Below are positions 13,801 through 25,849 of a stretch of 64,000 nucleotides of DNA, piece after piece; the first letter of the stretch is position 1; each line of letters begins with the position of its first letter. This DNA is from Dioscorea cayenensis subsp. rotundata (lineage: Eukaryota; Streptophyta; Magnoliopsida; Dioscoreales; Dioscoreaceae). The position numbers and the translations under genes are program-made. The notes below the pieces were generated by a model that did not search any database, was not told the origin of the DNA, and saw only the letters and a program-made list of their open reading frames with translations. The DNA lies in contig NC_052486.1 of NCBI RefSeq assembly GCF_009730915.1, positions 22,535,589 through 22,599,588 of the forward strand, given 5' to 3'.

Positions 13801-14762
13801 TTTCCGCTGTTGTTACTGATTTTTGCTTGATTTGCAGGTGGTTTATGATGTGACAGACCAAGAGAGCTTCAATAATGTAAAGCAATGGTTAAATGAGATT
13901 GACCGTTATGCCAGCGAAAATGTCAACAAGCTCCTTGTTGGAAACAAGTCTGATCTTACAGCTAATAAAGTTGTATCATATGAGACTGCTAAGGTAACAT
14001 ATTCCTCATAACTTCAATGGTGCCTAGCATGCTCTGCAATCTTCGATCCTTTACTTATATTATTATTTTATTTTTTTTGTTCTATGCCCTGATAGTGATT
14101 TGGCTTTTTTCTCTACCCCATACTGAGACTGAAATGAGCTTATACTGTGACTGAATCTTCTCTTTTTTTTCATGTTACTTATTCAATTTTGCCCTTATCC
14201 CAAACCAGCATGCCTAATGAATGTCTGAAGTTCTTCCAATTGGATGCTATCCCCATTCATTTATTTATTTATTTTTGCACAGACTTGCTCCAAGATTAGC
14301 ATATATATATATATCAGATGGAATTTTGTCCATCCAGCATGATAAAATCGTTTAACCTGCATGCAGTTGTATTTAGACACCATCAATTGGCCAGTGGACA
14401 TGACTCTTGAATAATCACACATACTTTTTACCAGAATTTATGTATTCACACTCTCTTGTTTCTATGTAAAGGCATTTGCTGATGAAATTGGCATCCCATT
14501 CATGGAGACAAGCGCAAAGAATGCTACTAATGTAGAGCAAGCCTTCATGGCCATGGCTGCATCAATTAAGAACAGGTAGGCAATGGGTCCATATCTTCAT
14601 TTCATTTATGTTACAAATTTGGTTAAAATTCAGTTCACATGATACATTATATTTTGTAATGTCAGGATGGCGAGCCAACCGGCTTCAAACGCCGGCAGAC
14701 CTCCCACCGTCCAGATCCGTGGTCAGCCCGTCAATCAGAAGACCACCTGCTGCTCGTCTTAA
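10841..14762 (+). CDS. RABD2: Rab1-type small GTPase (RABD2 group), 203 aa
   Basis: Eight exons join without any frame problem: 10841-10854, 12382-12454, 13038-13085, 13166-13213, 13685-13756, 13838-13993, 14472-14575 and 14666-14762. The 203-residue product has every Rab hallmark: P-loop GDSGVGKS, effector loop [26 protein letters not shown], and ETSAK. It ends TTCCSS, a di-cysteine site for double geranylgeranylation. [18 protein letters not shown] and the Rab1-specific switch region place it in the RABD2/ARA5 group, which drives vesicle traffic from ER to Golgi. The first coding exon holds only MNPEY and part of a codon and is followed by a 1.5-kb intron, a common plant Rab arrangement. 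Which RABD2 paralogue it matches cannot be decided by eye. Confidence 0.96.
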
Positions 14763-15806
14763 CTATTCAACTCTTTTTTATTTTTCCTTTTTGTTCAGTC
14801 TCTTGTCTATTCTGTTACTTTGCTTTTGTGGTCGTTTGTAGTATCTGCCCCTCATATAAGTTCATTCTTTCCAAACTGTATCTCTTCCCTGATGATAGCA
14901 CTTGATTTCTTTTATTTTTCCTTGTTAAACAGACTCTCATGCATCAAGTATTATCCTTAGTGTCTTTTGTTGCATTTTTTTAAATATATAAAAATATATT
15001 TGTATCAATCTTAAGGTTAATAATTATTATTTGATAAATATTTAGAAGATTGTAATTTATTTGAATTATATTAAATTTTAAGAATTAAATGACTGTTTTA
15101 CCGTACAGCTAATTTGCGATTTTCAAACAAATTTTAAAAAAATAAAGTGGCTTTTCAAAAGAAAAAGGAAATTATTTTCAATGTAATTAAAATGCCCCAT
15201 TGTGGAGCAAATAAAAAATAATTCTTCAAGGATTTCTTAAAATATTCGTAAGTAATGGATGGTAAAAAATTTACCATTTTCAACCTTCCCAACAATCAAC
15301 CAAACATATGACACTAAAACATCACACCAAATTTTCAACCTGCACTTGCAAAAATCATTTTGCATCCAACAAATGACACGGCTTGAGCTGTCCTTATTAT
15401 GATTATGGATTTATATTTTATTATATTTAATTATAAGGCCATTGTCAATCTTTAAAGCACTGAGATTTTTATTAAATATTAATGATTAATTTATGTATAT
15501 ATATATATATATAATCACAATAAATATATAAAATCAGGGATAATAAAGTGTTTATAAGTGAATATATTTGTTATATAATTATATAAGTTTTTTCTTTTAA
15601 TCCTAATCAACGCAGAGTATCCACATATTACTTTTGTTTTTAATTAATATATTAATTTAAATCACAGTATAAATAAAAAAAAAAATTTGAGAGGGTATTT
15701 GTAAAAAAAATAATTCATGAATAAATAAATAAATAAATCCTTATTTTTACGGTTTAAAAACTCTGAAGGTTGTCTTCGCTCACCGAAGAGAGTTCGGAGA
15801 TCAACA
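14763..15806. other. Intergenic region between Rab1 and RWD-RING genes
   Basis: The stretch should contain the 3' UTR of the Rab gene and, near its end, the promoter of the RWD-RING gene. It is very AT-rich, with a TA run near 15498-15513 and a short AAAT repeat near 15719-15737. No open frame resembling a gene was seen. Confidence 0.5.
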
Positions 15807-18800
15807 ATGGCGGCAGAGGAGCAAGAGGAGGAGGTCCGCATGGAGGTGGAGGCGTTCCGAGCCTTCTATGGCGATGATTGCGAGATCATCCGTGAATGCC
15901 CTCCTCACCTCCACGTTCACATCACCCCGCGCACCGCCGGTGATTCGTCCCAGCAGGTGATCTACCCCTTTGATCTCCATTGATGCTTCTGATGAATTTC
16001 CAGTTGAATTATTCATCATCAGACTCATAAAATCTTGCTAATTTATTCGGTTTGTTGCTTGATTTTGTTATCTGTTTTGTGGTTCTTGGGATTTGGTTTT
16101 CCATTTTGTTGTTTCTATTGCGAATTGTTTTTATCTTGGTATAGAGCGGAAGGGTTTGAGCTCCATCTAGGGCGATTTGATTGCATTGCAGTGTTTGATG
16201 TTGCCAAGGAATTCGAAACTATGGTTTTTGGGGTTTGGATGCAAAAGCATATTTGAAGTTTTTTTGATTGCTGTTATCTTGCTATGAAATTCTGTGCTTC
16301 ATCATCCATTAGGAATGTTTTTCTATGTCTTCTGGTTAAGTTGAAGTTTATTGTGGATATTGAATTATGTTTGTGTTCCTTTGCAGTTTGTGGAAGTTGT
16401 TCTTGGAATTCTGTGTGATTCTCAGGTATGACTTTGATATATATAGCATGACTATTTTTCTTGTGTTTTGGAATTTCAATATGTAGGCAAAACTACTTTC
16501 TTGCATGGTTGTCAAATGTGTGCCTCTTAGGCGTATACAAGGCTCAAAGGCTTGTGCCTTTATCAGCGTGCGTAAGGCGCAAGGCACACAAGGCTCAAAG
16601 GCTTGCGTCTTTATGCATGTTAGGCTGGCAGTGTCAAGAAGGCGCATGTTTCTGCACCTAGGCACTAGGCGTCTAGCAAGGGCTTAGGCGCGCCTCTATA
16701 GCATCTACCAATTTTGCTACGTTTTCTTATTTTTACTTTGATTTTTAATCTTGTCCATACATCTTGGTGACTGAAAATAAAAAGAGCTTACATAAAATTA
16801 ACACATGCAATCAAAATCTACTCAAAGTTAATGCAAGCACAACCAAGTAGAACACAAAACTTAACATTTTTATTCGAGGTCATCAAAGGGGAAATATAAG
16901 GCATTTGCTAGTTTGGGAACCTGCTTAATTCTTAGAGATGGTGATGATGAGAATGAAAATTTTGGAGATGATATTTAGATGAAGATAATGATAAATTTGA
17001 AGGGAAAATTGATGGTGTTAGTGGTGATGATAATGATGATGGACTTGATGATTTTGATGATAGTCACTAGATTTTATTATTCGAGTTAGGACTTAGGACT
17101 CGCTGCATGTATTATGTAATGTTATTGCATTTTGTATTGAACATTTGAAAAGTTTATATGTTACTATATATGTTTTTATGTCTTCTATGATATAATTTTT
17201 AAGACATTCTAAAAATTTAAAACATATGACATGAAAACTAGTTTTTAATTTTTTTTAATTAGTGCGCCTAGTGTCTCCAAGATGCTTGCATGCACCTAGG
17301 CCCCAGGACTCTCCTTGTGCCTAGATGCGCATAACGTTTTTGACAACTATGCTTTCTTGTTAATAGATATGCAAAGTTTATTTTCATTCTACCTTCAATT
17401 ATAACTTATTCTCCCCCTTAGCAGGCAGAAGTGTGTTTCAAAAATAACATATTGTGTCTGAAGCTTGTATTATATTCAATGTTTAAAAAGGCGAAAGACG
17501 TATTTGAGGCGTTTTGCTTTTATGAGGCGAGACGTAAGCCTCGAGGCAGTCTACCTCAACAAAAACTATAAATGTAAATAGTAATTGACAAAATAGTCAT
17601 GAAATTAATAATAAAAAGATTAATTGTCTTTGGTTTTTCATAGTTTTTAACTTAAACTTCATAGTTCATTTTAGTTTCTAAGAAATTGTTTTGTAATTGC
17701 CCCAAAATAGTAATCTAGTTTTTTTATAATTTTTTTAGAAATATAGTTGTTAAAAAAAATTAAGGGTTATTTAAATGGGTCTCTTGTATATCCATTTATT
17801 TAAAAAAAAAGCAAAGAATAATTGATTTCAAATTTTCAATTATCGATTCATTTTTAAATGATTAGTTACGATTCCATTTTTAAATGATTAGGTACACTAT
17901 ATTTTTAAATGATTAGTTAGATTTAGATTTTATTTTTAAATGATTAGTTAGATAACTTAGATTTAGAATTTATTTTTAAATGATTAGTTGGTTACTTGGC
18001 AATTTACTGATTGATTAATAAGTATGTCAAATCTTTTGTGGTGAGTTTTTTTTAATACATAATTATTTCATTTTGATGAAATTTTAAAATTAGTATTAAA
18101 TAAATTAAGATTTTTTTCATTTATACAAAATAGAAACTTAGCAATCTATCTATATATATTGGTATATTAACTATGTATACATCAGATAGGGAGAAAGAAA
18201 TGGTGGTGGGTGCGCCTCTAGGCAGAGCGTCTTGAGGCGGAGCGGCGTAAGATTTATGCATTTTATAGGAGGCGTACGCCTTGAGGCAAAATCCTAACGC
18301 CTCGCCTCAAGACACAACCGCTTTTTTAAACTATGATTATATTATAACCAAACAATATAATGAGTTTGAATGGTAAAATAGATGTGCCTCATTGTATTTG
18401 CATAAGTCGAAGAAGTTAATTAACATATTTCGTATGAAAGTGATGTGATGCCTCTGGCAAATTGTTTCTTTCTGTTTTTTCTTTGTAAAGGTGGTCTTTG
18501 GCATTATTCTCGCAGAATGTAGAGCTAGAAAGTGGTACCCTTGCATTGAAATCATAACTGCTCCATGTATCTTGCCTGATGTTTATCTGTTTCGTTTATC
18601 AGTTTACTTAAAAATATTCTGAATTCATTTTTCGAACAGTACCCCCAAAAACCTCCTCATTTGCATATTGTGGACTCGAAGGGACTTGATGAGAATCGAG
18701 AAAAGCACTTGATCACAATCATAAAGAACAAATCTCAAGAACTCTCTTCATGCTCGATGATCATCAAACTCTGTGAGGTATGTATATGTTAAGGTTTCAG

Positions 18801-21263
18801 TGTTGTATTTTTTTATTTTTTATTTTATTTATTATTTTTTTTAAGCCACTGGAAAGGGAATTAACATTGCACTTATCTCTTTTGTTTTGTTCTTAGCTCT
18901 GAAAACATTTATGTTCACCACATATGTGACTGTTTGATCCTTGTTTACTAGTCATGTGGTTTAGCGTGCTGAGATTTATTAGTGACTGTAACAAGGGGTT
19001 AGCATTATAGGAAAGTGAAAGTTTCCATGGAAACATTGGTGCATGACACTTGAATCTTTTGTCTCTGGTCCAGTAAAGAAAAATTATTAAATTAAAAATT
19101 TATGACTTGATTATTATATACATTATTATCTCATCTGGCCGCTATTTTTAGATGGAGGCAGAAACACATGGAGGTTTTTTAAAAGAAAATAAGGTCAAGT
19201 TTGAAGTCAAATTTGGTTTATCTAATAGTAGATAAAATTTTCTTTTACTCTCAAGGTTTCTTTCTGTCATGGATATTTTTATTTTTCCAACGTTGTTATT
19301 CACTCCAAGATGTTGTTTACAAATTTTAAGCTCCACTAGTTTTAGAACTTTTATCATTTATTTTTAATATGTACAGTATTTTCTTCATGTGCTTTCAGTG
19401 TTTTTATCTGATTCATTTAATTATATCAGGAAGCTGTGGATCTTCTGACGGGTATGAACCATCCAGAAGGTAACTGTCCATTCTGTTTACACCCTTTGCT
19501 TGTAGAAGACCAATCTGGCAATTCACCGCCATTTATGAAGTTGATGTCCTGTTATCATTGCTTTCATAGGTAAGATTGACACCTGCTTTCTATTTTTCTC
19601 TTGAAATTTTCCTTGTTTTACTGCATTTTAATTTTATACTTTATTCCCTTCAGTGAGTGCATTATTCAGTGGTGGCAATGGCTCCAAGATGATCGTAAGC
19701 AATGTGATTCAGTGATGGCTTCTGTAGGAATCCAAATAGGTAGCTCCTCTGTCGTATTTGCTTCTTTGTCAGTTCATGTTGAAGCAATGAGATTAGGTTA
19801 TGGCATTCAATTTACGTAATGTTTCTTGTATTTATAATTTCTGAGCATCTGTAGAAATCTATGCAGAAGCCTCTTTACCTGTTTTATGATCATCTTGGGA
19901 GAATTAAAAATGAAAGCTTGATTTTTAGCACTTGTTATGATGAATATGAGTATAACCCTCTTCACTAATTCTGCTGCAGGCTCAGTTGTATTGTGCTTTA
20001 TGCTCATATAAAGGAGGACCATACTTTTTAATTCATTAAGAAAGCCACTATTTAAATATAGAGAGACTTCTTAAACTGAAAAATCACCAGCTACTTGATT
20101 TGTTTAGATGCAGCAGTAGAAATGACCAAAGCAGTAAGAATGTACTATTAAATCAAGTTGAATCATGCTTAATTGATGCATGAATTTTGAAATTTCACTT
20201 ATTTTGTTATAAAAAATTTCCTGTCTTATTGATGGATAATAGGAAACCAAAAAGGAAACCCAACTAGTTATTTGCAGTTGCTTATTAGAAGAACCCATTA
20301 CCATTTACTCAAAGTTAACAACATAATTTTCATTGCCTATGAATGGTCCTTTTTGAAATCTTTCTATTTGAACAAATCTTCTATATGATCAATAATTTAA
20401 TGTCACGGTTTTGCCAGTCATGATTTTTATCCTATTTGTAGACATACTTCACTTCAGAGCTTTTTGCTTCCTGTTTTCCTTTTTTTCTCGTTTGATAATG
20501 TCTCACAATTAAACAACATCTAACTCCCAAGTGATATTTTTGGGTTGAATTTTTATATTAGCCATACTTTTGATAGTTTTTCTGTTCTCATCAAGGAATA
20601 TCATCTGTTGACATGGGTTCTTGTACAGAAATGAAACAGCAACAACATAACTGTCCTGTCTGCCGCAAATTGTTTGAGGCAAAAAGATATCGAGCATATC
20701 CTTGATTATGCAGGGACAAATTCATTGCAAGAGGTGTGTATTAAAAGCTTTTAGTTTTATTTCAAAATGCACAATCAATCAGCTCATGTTTGTCACATGG
20801 AGACTTGCGATTAGTTGCTGTAACATCCTCATTTTTTAAGCTATCTACTGATCAGTGTCATTTATCCATTTGCTTTTAGAATGCAGCAGAGGAAATGGAT
20901 GCTGATGAAAGAAAGTTACTAGAGTCTGAGTCAGAAAAAACAGAAGACAGAAATTTGAGTCACTATTACAACTCCAACAAGAAAAACAGTGGCCTGATTG
21001 AATCAAGAAAAGAAATTGTGGTATTACCTGGAATGTATCTTCCTGCACCGGTTGTTCCGGCATCCACAGCTATTGATTCTGCTGTTGAGCAGCAGTTGGA
21101 CAGTGCTAGCACGGCCTCAGAGGCTCCTGACTTCAATATTCCGTCAAACAAAGCCACCACAAGCAAGCATAGAGACAAGAATACCAGAAGGAAGAACAGA
21201 TATCATAATTCAAGAAGGCAACAGCAGAATGCATATTCTAATAGAAAACAAACAATGGACTAA
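15807..21263 (+). CDS. RWD-RING E3 ubiquitin ligase, RNF25-like
   Basis: Seven exons: 15807-15956, 16387-16425, 18640-18777, 19430-19569, 19654-19739, 20629-20733 and 20880-21263. The N-terminus (EEEVRMEVEAFRAFYGDDCE ... YPQKPPHLHIVDSKGLDE) is an RWD domain, a fold that binds partner proteins. It is followed by a RING-H2 domain with CPFC, then CYHCFHSEC, a 40-residue insert, and NCPVCRKLF. RWD plus a RING with this long insert is the plan of animal RNF25, which acts in ubiquitin signalling on stalled ribosomes; the plant role is inferred. The basic C-terminal tail (RDKNTRRKNRYHNSRRQ) is probably disordered. In exon 6 an A5 run (20681-20685) puts the conserved continuation KDIEHILDYAG out of frame and gives an early stop; with A4 the gene would encode about 346 residues and match the phase of exon 7. 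Intron 2 holds two hAT elements. Confidence 0.87.
16496..17359. mobile_element. Non-autonomous hAT element 1 with 8-bp target duplication
   Basis: The element spans 16504-17351 (848 bp). Its ends are inverted: CATGGTTGTCAAA on the left and, read on the other strand, CATAGTTGTCAAA on the right. The 8-base word CTTTCTTG flanks it on both sides (16496-16503 and 17352-17359). Eight-base duplications and short imperfect terminal repeats are diagnostic of the hAT superfamily. The ends are crowded with GGCG/AGGC subterminal words and a direct repeat, ACAAGGCTCAAAGGCTTG, seen twice about 51 bases apart. No transposase is visible, so it would depend on a helper. It lies in intron 2 of the RWD-RING gene. 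Confidence 0.85.
17469..18343. mobile_element. Non-autonomous hAT element 2 with 8-bp target duplication
   Basis: The element spans 17477-18335 (859 bp). The left end reads CAATGTTTAAAAAGGCG and the right end, on the other strand, CATAGTTTAAAAAAGCGG. The flanking word ATTATATT is present at 17469-17476 and again at 18336-18343. Subterminal regions are rich in GAGGCG and GCCTCG words. Inside lies a minisatellite (17851-17989). It has no coding capacity. It sits 117 bases after hAT element 1 in the same intron but has different termini, so it is a separate family or subfamily and a separate insertion. Confidence 0.85.
17851..17989. repeat. Minisatellite inside hAT element 2
   Basis: The word TTTTTAAATGATTAG recurs five times at spacings of roughly 25-40 bases, separated by GTTA/GATTTAGA-type spacers. 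It is a local tandem expansion inside the transposon. Confidence 0.75.
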
Positions 21264-24134
21264 GAAAGAAACGGTCCCTTCAGAGCATTAGTTGGTAGTT
21301 TCATCTACATTTTTCTTGGCTTTACATTAACATATTCAAAGAAAACAAACTGAAATTTACTCTTTTCTGCTTATATCATGTTGTATATTTGCAAATGCTT
21401 TCATAAAGCTATCTTTGCAATGCAACTTGTCATTCCTGAATCTTTTTGCATTACTTGATTCTTCTTCTAGTTATGTTCATCTATGATGATGATTATTATT
21501 AGACAGCAATGCTTCTCAGGGCCCCTAAAAGTTCTACAATTCGTGTAGGATGACTTTTTTATGTATGACCAATAGGCAAGACTTTGTCACTGAGATTATA
21601 TATTGTTGTTGTTTAGAGTAAAAAGAACTTTTTGCCAGGTTATGATCAAATTCAAAGGTGTTACTAAGTCTCTATTTATAGCCCACATTTTGAGTGAGAA
21701 GCAACGTCCATCATAACTTGACACTATGGTCCCTAAATTTTTGCTGTAAGTCTTCTCTACATCTTTCAAATTGGTTGTTAGCTGTCCCTCTCAAGATTCT
21801 GATGTAATTGGCATCCAAATACACTCATTTTCTATTGTAATCTATCTACAGGAACTTGAAATATCCGCCAGCTGATTTCTGGGAGCCCACAGGTATTGCA
21901 ACATTTATGTGATAATATGGCTCTATTCACTGCATTGATTTAAGCTAAATTGAATGATTGAACTTGAATTATTGAGGTCCTTAAAAAGTTGATGTGGATT
22001 GATGCTTTGGACTTGTAGCCTTGTAGGGTGTAGGGGTGGCAATGCCCATTACTTTTATCTGTTATTTGATCCTTTTTTATAAAGTAAATTACTCCTATAT
22101 TTGATAAGATTCATTTAGATTCCTATAATTTATCAGACTTCTTTATTTTTTTTAAGTCATTTGCCATAATATGCAGAAACTAAGTGATCCATTATATGCA
22201 TATGCATCCATTTACTTTTCTAGAGAAGACACTGAAATTTTCTGTTCATCTCTGACAACTATTTGAATACCAACTCTCCACCTAAACTTTTTTGGATCAG
22301 TTGATTATGTTGTTTGAATGGAATCTTAGGCTGTAGTTTGTTCTTGTATAATGTTTTTCCTATGAGAAATAAGGAGTAACTCTGGATGTAAATTATAGGT
22401 TCAATTCTTATTTCAACATAGGTTGAGGATAACTTAATGGCACCTTATTTATCCAAGATATGATGGTAAGGTTCTTTAGGGGACACAGGTTGAGGATAAG
22501 GGCATAGGAACCACAAATGTAGCTTTCTTTGAAAAGTTGGAAATGAAGGTGAGGTTGGCCCCAGGACACACCAGCTTCCAATTTATACAGTACTAGAAAG
22601 GTCCTTGAATGCTGAAGGTTTGCAGGACCTGGCCTTTGCTAAAGACCTCACAAACATAGGCTGCCATTGTTACTTAGAATTGGGACACTGTACAAACGTA
22701 TTCATCACTGATGGGGATTCTCACCCTTTTCTTTTCTCCACTCCTTTGTTCCTTCACTACTTGGAATTGGCTGGTTTAGCATGTTTGGCATCTTCTTTTG
22801 TTGTGAATAGGTTTTTGAATGTTCATTGGAGTTATGATCTTTCTTTCATTTTATTTAGCCAAACATTTTACTACTTTTATTTTTATTTATTTATTTTTTT
22901 TATGGGAGATTATTTTATTTGTGCAATTATATTTTTCAAAGCATAGGTTTGCCTATTTTTGTTGATATGTGATTATGTTGTTGATAAAATTCTTAAGAAA
23001 AGTGCTATCTATCTTATTTTCCTATATTTGTTGATGGGAGTGCCTAATGTAGAAATTCTAAGCAGAGTTTTTCTTGAAATTAGGTTTTTATATATACATG
23101 TTTTCTTTGGTTTATTTTATTTATTATTATTATTTATTTTAATTTATTAAATAAAAAAAAATCAAACAAAAAATAGTTCTTTAACATAAAGGCTCTAACT
23201 AGAGGTGAAATATTTTTAAGGTAAATAACATTTATATATAATCGAGTCTCCTTGTAATTGATTTTTATTTAAATATGGTTTTTAAGAATAAAATTTTTAT
23301 TCTCTCAAATATTTTGGTTTGATGAAAAATAATAATTATGTATGTAAAATTTATTTTTATGAGTGATGTCAGATGTGTAACTTTAAAAATTTTTACAGCA
23401 TCGAAAGCATTACTTATTGGAAAAGTTGCTCGAGATGATTATGAGCCATTTAACATTTTGACTTTTGAGTTTTTTTCTTTTTCTTAAAATTTGCAATTAC
23501 ATATATACCCTCCATTCTGAATTTTATACAATATTCTTATATATATATAATAACAAAATTGTGCAAGGGTACAAATGGAAGAAAAAAAAAAATCTTACTT
23601 TTCACTTTTTTTTTTAAGGAGTTGACTGCCGTTCTATCCATCAAAGTGATAAGAGGTTAAAAAGCGCATTCTAGAAAGAACCTTTATCCCAACATATCCC
23701 CCACATAATCAATGAGGGGCAAAGGAGTGATCGGTTTTTGAATTAGGAACATCCTCTGAACCACACCATGTGAAAGAAGGCATAGAAATCCCCTACGCTA
23801 TGAAAAAAAGCTCCACATTATCAATCTATATCCACCAATCCATTTCCTTCATGATCTCTTCTTGATTCTGGTGTCTCATTTTGTCACATGAGGACAACTC
23901 CTTACCACCCGTTCATGTACCTTATCTTCCCAAAGTTATAGCTCTTCTCTAGAAACTAGAAAAGAAAACAATAGCAACCATGACATTATAACAGACACGT
24001 TTGCATTCTTCTCTTCTTTATTTGTTTCACACCTCATTTGACATTTTTACTGATACTACAAACATACAATACAATTTTATCTAGTTTATAACTAAACATA
24101 AACATGTCTTTAAGAGGCTGAAACATAGCTAAGT
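21264..24134. other. Intergenic region, no gene recognised
   Basis: After the RWD-RING stop the sequence should include its 3' UTR, and from about 23980 onward the 3' UTR of the minus-strand MYB gene. A short segment near 21850-21892 ends in CCCACAG|GTATTG and could be a non-coding exon end, but no partner exon is clear. Open frames at 22605-22946 and 22959-23150 are low in complexity and match no family I know. Confidence 0.45.
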
Positions 24135-25849
24135 TTAGATCACACTGATTGCGCCGGTGGAGCCCGGAGGGCGAGGCGGGGCGATACTGAGCTCGAGATC
24201 AGTTATGTCTTTTGCCGGAGATGTGGCCGTAGACAAGGCCGAGCAATGTGGATGAGATAAGGATAGCTTGAGGAAATCTGGGACGCAGATCGACTTCGTA
24301 TTGCTTGAAGAAGTCACCTGTTAAATAAAGACTTGAGAATTAGAATTAGTACACAATGAAACAAACAGCATATAATGTTTTGTGACTATATTGTGTGATT
24401 GTATCACCATAACATTAGAAGCACTGAAATTTGGTATATCAATGGGATTCATGACAAGTGGTAAGGATGCAGGACATTCAAAAACTTGAGATGTTGTTTG
24501 AGTTGCAGGGGATGGCACAATTCCAACCTGTAGATAATCAACAAATTTAGAACACAATAGAATTATAATCAACTTTAGTGTTGTTCGACGTCGCAAGACA
24601 TACCAAACAGTTCTCCTCCGGCAAAGGATTAGAACTGGTTGCTTCTTTAACTTCATTTGAAGGTTCAGTTGAAGGAGCCTGTTAAGTTCAAGACAATGAT
24701 TATAACAATGAAGCAAAAATCATCAGAAACACATGGTAAAAGTCGAAGAAGTCGATGTTAGGGAATTACTTTGTCATTTATCACGACATCGAAGAGACTC
24801 GATCTTCGTTTCTTTTTGTTAGGATTGTTCTGTCTAAGAAAGTATTTCTGGGCATGACTGGCGACTTGAGTCGGAGTTCGGGTTGTCACAAAGTTCCTTG
24901 AGATTCCTCTCCAGTCACCTTTGCCGAGTTTTTCCAGTCCTGTTAAAAACGTTCGGTGTTCTTCTTCGGTCCATGGCACGCCTACATGTAATGTAAGCAA
25001 TACATACCACATAAAATTTACAGAAATAATACAATCTAATCTGAAACATATAAATGTACAAAATTGCTAATGTGAAGCACATTTTTTTTTTTAAAAAAAA
25101 AATTGTTATGATATGAATGATCACATTTGGTCATCAAATATAATGGTCCTTTGTACAAACTAGATAAGGTCATGCATTGACTTGCAACTGAAACAAGATT
25201 CAAAGCACTGGTCTTTAATTCATAATTTAAATATGAAAATTAAGGACAAAATAGTCTTAATTCCTCTGACAGCATGAAATTCCCACCAAACAGTGAGTAC
25301 ACATCAAACATCAAACAAAATTCACAATACTTGTCCATGTGTTTCATAATTTTTTACTACAAATTGTAAAGAAATTAGCAACAAAATGGTCTCAAAAACC
25401 CTCTGAAATTCAATTCAATGTTTCCAGATTTCCAATTCAAAATCAAACAACAAAAATCTTTAAATAAATTAAAAAAAAAACCCTAAAACATGAAACCCAT
25501 CCAAACTCCAGCGGATTTCTCAAACGATTTTAAAAGACCCAACAAAAAAATATATATATATTTCTCAAAATCTCGCAAAGAAAAGGAAACAAGAGAAATC
25601 AATCGATGAATCACCTCGCTTCCGTTCATTTCCACCTCTCCGTCTCGACGACTGAACAAGTCCACCATCAGAGAGGTATCCTTGCTCCGTTCCACCACTC
25701 TCCGCCGGCGCCGGCGCCGCTGCTGCGAGGTTCCCCATGCTGGAGCTCTTCCTCATAACCTCCTCCTCCTCATCCTCCGCCGCATCTCCGACGATCCTCA
25801 CCCCAAAGAGCTTCAACCCCTTCTCCGCCATGCACGAATCTTGGCGCAT
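24135..25849 (-). CDS. One-repeat MYB transcription factor with SHAQKYF motif and EAR-like tail
   Basis: Five exons: 25849-25615, 24981-24770, 24678-24604, 24527-24408 and 24317-24135, giving 274 residues with clean GT-AG sites. The MYB repeat begins [20 protein letters not shown] and runs through [16 protein letters not shown] to [12 protein letters not shown], the signature of the R-R/MYBS/KUA1 group, which binds GATAA-type I-box sites. The N-terminal KLFGVRI block and the [10 protein letters not shown] basic block are also group hallmarks. Many relatives start with a CCHC zinc knuckle; here the N-terminus is only [11 protein letters not shown], so the knuckle is absent. Near the C-terminus DLELSI is an EAR-like motif (LxLxI), suggesting repression. 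The alternative start at 25831 (MAEKG) cannot be excluded. Confidence 0.9.

Noticed and set aside
20966-21178. Minus-strand frames opposite the last RWD-RING exon
   Set aside because: They are shadows of the real exon, which has matching splice phase and family context.
21850-21892. Possible extra exon downstream of the RWD-RING gene
   Set aside because: A donor-like end is present, but the preceding exon already has a stop and no frame or homology supports joining them.
22605-23150. Two neighbouring open frames suggestive of a small membrane protein
   Set aside because: Phe/Tyr/Leu-rich translation of T-rich DNA; no recognisable family or promoter.
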